This document shows positions 32,680-37,318 of a DNA stretch of 37,318 bases, piece by piece (positions within the stretch are counted from its first letter, which is position 1; each line of letters starts with the position of its first letter). Below the pieces are notes generated by a model. It worked only from the letters and a program-made list of their open reading frames with translations. It searched no databases and was not told where the DNA came from. This DNA comes from Burkholderia sp. WSM2232 (GTDB lineage Bacteria; Pseudomonadota; Gammaproteobacteria; Burkholderiales; Burkholderiaceae), in contig NZ_AWZV01000044.1 in NCBI RefSeq assembly GCF_000472545.1, positions 1-37,318 on the forward strand, in the 5' to 3' direction. Position numbers and translations under genes: made by a program.

Positions 32680-33477
32680 TCACTCGACGCGCAGCCGCGC
32701 CATATAGGGCAAATGGTCCGACAGCCACGCGGTTTCCTGCGTCGGCTGAATCCATTCGATCGGCTTCATGCCGCGCACGAACATCTTGTCGAGCGCGAGC
32801 GCGGGTGAGAAAGCCGGGAACGTGCGGCCCGATTCGCCGAGCAGCGTGGCGACTTCATGCAGGCCGTGTTCACCGAAAAGCGGCACCGAGTCGTTGCGCC
32901 AGTCGTTGAAGTCGCCCGCCAGCACGAGCGGGCCGTCTGGGGCTTCCTTCGCGATCCAGTGGGCAATCCAGTGCATTTGACGCAGGCGCGCGGAACGCGT
33001 GAGCGCAAGATGTGCGCACAACAAGGTAACCGAGTGTCCGCCGAAGGTCGCGCGCGCGACCAGCAGCCCGCGTTTTTCGAAGCGATGCGCGGAAATGTCC
33101 CAGCGTCCGCCCAGGTCGAGCGGATGCGGCGACAGAATGGCATTGCCGTGGCGCCACGACGGCTTGAACACGTTCGGCCCGAGCGCGATTTCCAACTGCA
33201 GCGCTCGCGCGATTTCCGTGGCCTGACAATGCCAGACATCGCTCAGCGGGTCGGTGACGGGCGCGCCGAAGCTGCTCGCCAGTATTGGCGAGGGCATGCG
33301 CCGCGCCATCGCTTCCTGGAGGAAATAGGCGTCCGCGTGGGTCGACTGAACCCAGCGCTGCATGGCTTGCCAGGCTTGAAAGCCGAGCGGCGTGCGTCCC
33401 TTGTGCAGGTTCCAGCTCACCGCCACGAAATCTTTGGGTGCTGCGCTTTCGCGGATCAATTCTTCGGGGTTTCGCAT
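32680..33477 (-). CDS. Endonuclease/exonuclease/phosphatase (EEP) family protein
   Basis: A 265-residue metal-dependent phosphoesterase of the EEP/DNase I-like fold. Active-site motifs are visible: SWNLHKG with N23, FLQE with E55, HGNAILS (110-116), CAHLAL, GDFNDW (188-193) and the terminal SDHLP with D254 and H255. The family covers nucleases, phosphatases and lipid phosphodiesterases, and the substrate here is unknown. In some Burkholderia relatives a similar gene precedes a cardiolipin synthase gene; none is found here. It has no signal peptide and is presumably cytosolic. ATG 33477 is the start. Confidence 0.88.
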   Translation of the reverse strand: MRNPEELIRESAAPKDFVAVSWNLHKGRTPLGFQAWQAMQRWVQSTHADAYFLQEAMARRMPSPILASSFGAPVTDPLSDVWHCQATEIARALQLEIALGPNVFKPSWRHGNAILSPHPLDLGGRWDISAHRFEKRGLLVARATFGGHSVTLLCAHLALTRSARLRQMHWIAHWIAKEAPDGPLVLAGDFNDWRNDSVPLFGEHGLHEVATLLGESGRTFPAFSPALALDKMFVRGMKPIEWIQPTQETAWLSDHLPYMARLRVE

Positions 33478-33623
33478 GCCGCGTTGTCCACGTGTTCTGT
33501 TTTCGGGGCTTCGATTATTCGTGCGTTGTTCACGCGATGTTCAGGTTGGCTCTTCAGCTACGTTTTTCAACTCTCTCGCGGGCGGCTCGGGGGCTGCGCG
33601 CTTGCAGCCGGTACGCAGCGAAG

Positions 33624-34208
33624 TCACTTGACCGCACTGGCCGCGCTGACGCCGCTGGCCGTGGTCACACCGCTGGGCGTGCTCACACCGCTTGCCGCAC
33701 TGGCGGCACTCCCGGCGTTGGCGCCATTCGTCAGGTTGGCGCGCACCCGGTAGACGAGCGTCGGGTCCTTGTCGATGATCGTCCAGCTTGTCCATTGACC
33801 CACCGGCACCTTCAGACCCGGATGGCTAGCGCCCACCTGACGCGGCTGCGGCGGCAGCTTGCAGCCGGTGTCGGTTTGGCGCGCGGCGGGGTCCTCCAAC
33901 GTTTCCTGGGCCTCGATGGACAGCGTCACGTCATTGCCCTCGACCCGCAGCGGCGACACCGTGAGCGTGCGCGCGAGGTCGATGCTGCCCGCCGGCTGAT
34001 CCTTGCAGCCGACGTTGTGCTGCACCACCTTGTGATGCGTATCCGTGCGCGCCTGGCCGACCGTGGTGGTGCCCTCGAACGCGTCGATCTGCTGGCCGTC
34101 GCGCAACACTTGCAGTTCCCACTGCACGACCTGCTGCGCCGGCCGTTGCTGCCCGTGTGCAAGCAGCGAAGCGCCGAACAGCAGGGCCACGATACTGGTT
34201 TTCCACAT
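33624..34208 (-). CDS. Secreted/periplasmic hypothetical protein with repetitive C-terminus
   Basis: A 194-residue protein from ATG 34208 (GGAG 9 bases upstream). The first 20 residues (MWKTSIVALLFGASLLAHG) form a Sec signal peptide. The middle is beta-rich (VQWELQVLRDGQQIDAFEGTT), with two cysteines (C67, C116) that could pair in the periplasm. The last 30 residues are low complexity (Ser/Ala/Gly/Val/Thr; SAASAASGVSTPSGVTTASG and on), encoded by imperfect DNA repeats. I do not recognise the family. It is divergent from the AAA ATPase gene. Confidence 0.72.
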   Translation of the reverse strand: MWKTSIVALLFGASLLAHGQQRPAQQVVQWELQVLRDGQQIDAFEGTTTVGQARTDTHHKVVQHNVGCKDQPAGSIDLARTLTVSPLRVEGNDVTLSIEAQETLEDPAARQTDTGCKLPPQPRQVGASHPGLKVPVGQWTSWTIIDKDPTLVYRVRANLTNGANAGSAASAASGVSTPSGVTTASGVSAASAVK

Positions 34209-34577
34209 AGAACACATCTCCGGTGACTGCGTCCGGCAGCCTGATGAGAGGGTCATCTTACGCCTGATGAGCGGAACGCTTTTCTGACACGTTAAACGGG
34301 GCCGGGTTCAGCAACAATGCATTTCGCAGCACGCCGGTAATGTTGGCCGCCGGCGCGCCGCTCGGCCGCCCAACGGGTCGCGAAACCGGCCACGAAACCG
34401 GCCACGAACCCGGCGGCGCACCCGGCCGCGAACCGGCCGCGAACCCGGCCGCGAACCCGGCCGTTAGCAGCAGAGCCGCACGACTGCTGGCTTGCGTCGC
34501 GATCTGTCCTCGTTAAACTGAACCTGTGACGGCGCCGACCGACGCCGCCCAGCAAGGCCAGCCAGACGGGGTGAGCA
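34209..34577. other. Divergent intergenic region with 12-bp array
   Basis: 370 bases between the secreted-protein gene and the AAA ATPase gene. It contains the 12-bp tandem array at 34381-34463. No other gene seen. The two promoters must lie here, but I could not define them. Confidence 0.45.
34381..34463. repeat. 12-bp tandem array (7 units)
   Basis: Seven units with consensus CGAACCCGGCCG: units 1-4 start at 34381, 34393, 34405 and 34417; the fifth, at 34429, is 11 bases; then 34440 and 34452. The last two units are identical. Confidence 0.85.
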
Positions 34578-35555
34578 ATGACAACAGCAATGGTCAAACA
34601 GGAAATTGCCGTGGCATCTTTCAGTCAGGTGTACGACCTCGACCAGGTCGAGACCGCATTGAACGATCTCGGCGAAGGCGCAAACGAGGCGTTGCGCGCA
34701 ACCTACGAAAAGATGCTGAAAACCGGCAATCTGCGCTTTTGCGTCAAGCCGAACCGCATGCCGTCCATCGACGATCTGATCGACGCGCTGCCCAACTTCG
34801 CCGACCCGCTCGACGACATCCGCAAGCAGGTCGCGCTCTGTCTCGAGACGGAGGACCGCCTCGAATTGATGCCGATTCTGCTGCTCGGCGACCCCGGCAT
34901 CGGCAAGACGCATTTTGCGAAGCAGTTAGCGCGCCTGCTCGGCACCGCTTATCAGTATGTCGCGATGAGTTCGCTGACGGCCGGCTGGATTCTCTCCGGC
35001 GCCTCGTCGCAATGGAAAAACGCCAAGCCGGGCAAGGTATTCGACGCGCTCGTCAATGGCAGCTATGCGAATCCTGTAATTACCGTCGATGAAATCGACA
35101 AGGCCACCGGCGACTCGCAATACGATCCACTCGGCGCGTTGTACGCGCTGCTCGAGCACGATACGGCGCACAGCTTCATCGACGAATTCGCCGAGATTCC
35201 GATCAACGCTGGGCATGTGATCTGGATCGCCACGGCCAACGACGAGCGCGCCATTCCCGAGCCGATTTTGAACCGCATGAACGTGTACGAGATTCCGCCG
35301 CCGGACCGCGAGGGCGCACGCCGCATCGCGCAGTCCATTTACGCGGAGATTCGCGGCGCACATAACTGGGGTCTGCGTTTTCCTGAACTGCTCGGCGACG
35401 CCGCCCTTGACGCGCTGAAAAACGCGTCGCCGCGCGAAATGCGCCGGGCGATTCTGAACGGCTTTGGCGCCGCGCGGATCGACGGTCGCGACGAGATCGG
35501 CGGCGGCGACATACGGCTCGATTTTGGCAACCGCCGCAGGCCGATCGGCTTCTGA
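34578..35555 (+). CDS. AAA+ ATPase, Lon-like ATPase domain, orphan
   Basis: A 325-residue AAA+ protein. Walker A is GDPGIGKT (104-111), Walker B VITVDEID (167-174), sensor 1 is in IATANDERAIP, and a SPREMRRAIL segment provides sensor 2. This core resembles the ATPase domain of Lon, but no protease domain is present: the last 20 residues are a short basic tail (DFGNRRRPIGF). It may act as a remodelling ATPase whose partner is encoded elsewhere. The N-terminal 80 residues are helical and unfamiliar. ATG 34578 is preceded by GGGGTGAG. Confidence 0.85.
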   Translation: MTTAMVKQEIAVASFSQVYDLDQVETALNDLGEGANEALRATYEKMLKTGNLRFCVKPNRMPSIDDLIDALPNFADPLDDIRKQVALCLETEDRLELMPILLLGDPGIGKTHFAKQLARLLGTAYQYVAMSSLTAGWILSGASSQWKNAKPGKVFDALVNGSYANPVITVDEIDKATGDSQYDPLGALYALLEHDTAHSFIDEFAEIPINAGHVIWIATANDERAIPEPILNRMNVYEIPPPDREGARRIAQSIYAEIRGAHNWGLRFPELLGDAALDALKNASPREMRRAILNGFGAARIDGRDEIGGGDIRLDFGNRRRPIGF

Positions 35556-35592
35556 GCGCCTCGTCGACATTCCCGCACCACGCTGCCACGCA

Positions 35593-35626
35593 GACGCAGC
35601 ACAGACATCGCTGTCTGTGCGGCGTC
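35593..35626. terminator. Long hairpin after the AAA ATPase gene
   Basis: GACGC/GCGTC (35593-35597, 35622-35626) and a perfect 9-bp inner stem, GCACAGACA (35599-35607) / TGTCTGTGC (35612-35620), loop TCGC, with one A-G mismatch between. It lies 38 bases after the stop, but without a T run, so it may be a terminator or an RNA-stabilising structure. Confidence 0.55.
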
Positions 35627-35774
35627 GTACAATTTCACGCAGCGGCTGCGAGACAGTTGCAAAACGGCATTGCGTTCGGCAGCGAGCGGTGTAAGGCGTT
35701 CGTTGGCCGCATGCTGTTGCCATCTATACGGATGAACGAGGCGGCGCGCGGCGAAGTCGGCTGCGTCGAGGGAC

Positions 35775-36881
35775 ATGGATCAGATCGAATGTGTCGTGAT
35801 CGGCGCGGGCGTGGTCGGGCTCGCGGTGGCGCGCGCGCTGGCGGCGCGCGGGCGCGAAGTGATCGTACTGGAAGCCGCCGAGGCGATCGGCGTGGGCACG
35901 AGCTCGCGCAACAGCGAGGTGATTCACGCGGGCATCTACTATCCGCGCGGCTCACTGAAGGCGACGCTGTGCGTGCGGGGCCGCGAGATGCTGTACGACT
36001 ACTGCGTCGAGCGCAACGTGCCGCATTCGCGTTGCGGCAAGCTGCTTGTCGCAACGTCGAACAGTCAGATTCCGCAACTCGAAAGCATCATGCACAAGGG
36101 CCGCGAAAACGGCGTGCTGGACCTGATGCGCATTTCCGCGAGCGAGGCCCAGGCGCTCGAGCCGGCGCTCGAATGCGTCGCGGCGGTGTTCTCGCCGCAA
36201 ACGGGCATTGTCGACAGCCATCAACTGATGCTGGCGTTGCAGGGCGACGCGGAACGCGACGGAGCGATGTTCGCATTCCACTCGCCGGTCGACGCAATCG
36301 AGGCAGCCAATGGTCGCTTCGTCGTCAAGGTCGGCGGCGAGGCGCCCGCCACTATCAGCGCCGCGTGCGTCGTCAATAGTGCCGGGCTGCATGCAAATGC
36401 GCTGGCGCGCAGGATTCGCGGACTCGACGCGCGCCACGTTCCGCCGCTCTATCTCGCGCGCGGCAACTACTTCAGCATCTCGGGGCGCGCGCCATTTAGC
36501 CGCCTGATTTATCCGATGCCGAACGAGGCAGGACTCGGCGTGCATCTCACTATCGACCTCGGCGGCCAGGCGCGTTTCGGTCCTGACGTCGAATGGGTCG
36601 ATGCAATCAGCTACGAGGTCGACCCTGAGCGCGCTGAATCGTTCTACTCGGCGATTCGCGCCTATTGGCCCGCGCTGCCGGACCACGCGTTGCAGCCCGC
36701 CTACGCGGGCATTCGTCCGAAGCTCTCGGGCCCCGGCGAGCCGGCCGCCGATTTCGTCATTCAGGGACCGGCCGCGCATGGGGTGCGTGGGCTGGTAAAT
36801 CTGTTCGGCATCGAATCGCCGGGGCTGACTGCGTCGCTCGCAATCGCGCAGAGGGTCTGCGAATTGAGCGGACGCGCGTGA
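35775..36881 (+). CDS. NAD(P)/FAD-dependent oxidoreductase (L-2-hydroxyglutarate oxidase-like, DAO family)
   Basis: A 368-residue flavoprotein of the D-amino-acid-oxidase (DAO) superfamily, closest in layout to LhgO, which oxidises L-2-hydroxyglutarate to 2-oxoglutarate. The N-terminal FAD-binding Rossmann motif is GAGVVGLAVARAL (10-22), followed by VLEA at the ribose-binding strand end. The family stretch SSRNSEVIHAGIYYPRGSLKA is present, and the C-terminal GIESPGLTASLAIAQRV is typical. The substrate is inferred from family likeness; a related glycine/sarcosine-type oxidase cannot be excluded. The start ATG 35775 has no strong ribosome-binding site. A long 9-bp array follows its stop. Confidence 0.85.
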   Translation: MDQIECVVIGAGVVGLAVARALAARGREVIVLEAAEAIGVGTSSRNSEVIHAGIYYPRGSLKATLCVRGREMLYDYCVERNVPHSRCGKLLVATSNSQIPQLESIMHKGRENGVLDLMRISASEAQALEPALECVAAVFSPQTGIVDSHQLMLALQGDAERDGAMFAFHSPVDAIEAANGRFVVKVGGEAPATISAACVVNSAGLHANALARRIRGLDARHVPPLYLARGNYFSISGRAPFSRLIYPMPNEAGLGVHLTIDLGGQARFGPDVEWVDAISYEVDPERAESFYSAIRAYWPALPDHALQPAYAGIRPKLSGPGEPAADFVIQGPAAHGVRGLVNLFGIESPGLTASLAIAQRVCELSGRA

Positions 36882-36925
36882 GCGGTGCGTCGTTGAATGT
36901 CAGGCGGCGGGAGGTCGGCAAAGCA

Positions 36926-37194
36926 GCGAACGCGGCGAACGTAGCGAACGTAGCGAACGTAGCAAACGCGGCGAACGCAGCGAACGTAGCAAAAGTGGCA
37001 AACGTGGCAAACGTGGCAAACGTAGCGAACGCGGCGCACACGGCGCACACGGCGCACACGGCGAACACGGCGAACACGGCGAACACGGCGAACACGGCGA
37101 ACACGGCGAACACGGCGAACACGGCGAACACGGCGAACACGGCGAACACGGCGATGTGGCGAACCCAGCGAACGTGGTGAACGTGGTGAACGCG
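36926..37194. repeat. 9-bp minisatellite (about 30 units)
   Basis: A run of 9-base units: early units vary around GCGAACGTA/GCGAACGCG, then GCGCACACG three times (37034-37060), then ten perfect copies of GCGAACACG (37061-37150), followed by five diverged units after one 8-bp slip. All three frames are open on both strands across most of the array because the unit length is a codon multiple and lacks stops. Confidence 0.93.
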
Positions 37195-37248
37195 ACGACT
37201 GTGGGAATGCAGCGACCGCCACGAACGGCCCGAACGCCCCCCAGCACG

Positions 37249-37310
37249 AACGAAGCCGTAGCAATTCGCTTATCTCTATCATTTGACCCGTCACTGGCGA
37301 CGGCTTCGTT
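37249..37310. repeat. 11-bp inverted repeat pair at the window end
   Basis: AACGAAGCCGT (37249-37259) and its perfect complement ACGGCTTCGTT (37300-37310) are 40 bases apart. The spacing suits an operator pair or a weak RNA stem. The gene it may serve lies beyond the window. Confidence 0.5.
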
Positions 37311-37318
37311 GCTATGCT

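Noticed and set aside
36926..37194. The tandem array as a CRISPR
   Set aside because: Units are contiguous and 9 bp long, with no spacers between repeats, and there are no cas genes.
36757..37294. Repeat-rich peptides (Val-Phe-Ala, Cys-Ser-Pro, Arg-Arg-Val) encoded on the minus strand of the minisatellite
   Set aside because: They exist only because the 9-bp unit has no stop codon in any frame. No start signal or conserved N-terminus supports expression.

Overview
The window looks like a piece of the main chromosome of a Paraburkholderia/Burkholderia-type betaproteobacterium. The DNA is GC-rich, and the proteins read like Burkholderia versions of DksA, DapF, MetK, SrkA and Fpr. The block dksA - cobW-type GTPase - rlmI - xerC - DUF484 - dapF - lpxL, facing metK, matches the order I remember for Burkholderiales. 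Genus-level placement is inference; no database was consulted.

Layout. 1-306: the right end of an IS3-family element cut by the window edge. 307-9380: housekeeping block on the minus strand (transcription regulator, zinc-type GTPase, 23S rRNA methyltransferase, recombinase, lysine/cell-wall biosynthesis, lipid A acylation), with divergent metK on the plus strand behind a structured leader. 9380-17250: accessory metabolism and small genes (PhyH-type dioxygenase, DUF3185 membrane protein, aldo/keto reductase, MFS exporter, SrkA kinase, and a PepSY membrane protein with a Fur-like box). 17439-25127: a complete minus-strand operon in the order coxS-coxL-coxM-coxD-coxE-coxG-xdhC. It encodes a molybdenum hydroxylase of the form II (CODH-like) type with its AAA/VWA maturation pair, membrane recruiter and cofactor-insertion chaperone. 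25440-27720: a lower-GC insert-like segment with a TPR-glycosyltransferase and a possible broken gene. 27723-33477: amino-acid permease, a NarL-type two-component system, a candidate small RNA, ferredoxin-NADP reductase and an EEP-family phosphoesterase. 33624-37318: a secreted protein with a repetitive tail, an orphan AAA+ ATPase, an FAD oxidoreductase and a long 9-bp minisatellite.

The most unusual features are: short-period arrays with strict codon-multiple phase (12, 12, 12 and 9 bp) in four separate intergenic regions; the form II cox operon with all accessory genes; a 27-bp palindrome; a candidate small RNA upstream of the two-component system; and the structured metK leader. I did not find a CRISPR array, prophage or recognisable defence system, and no tRNA or rRNA gene was seen.
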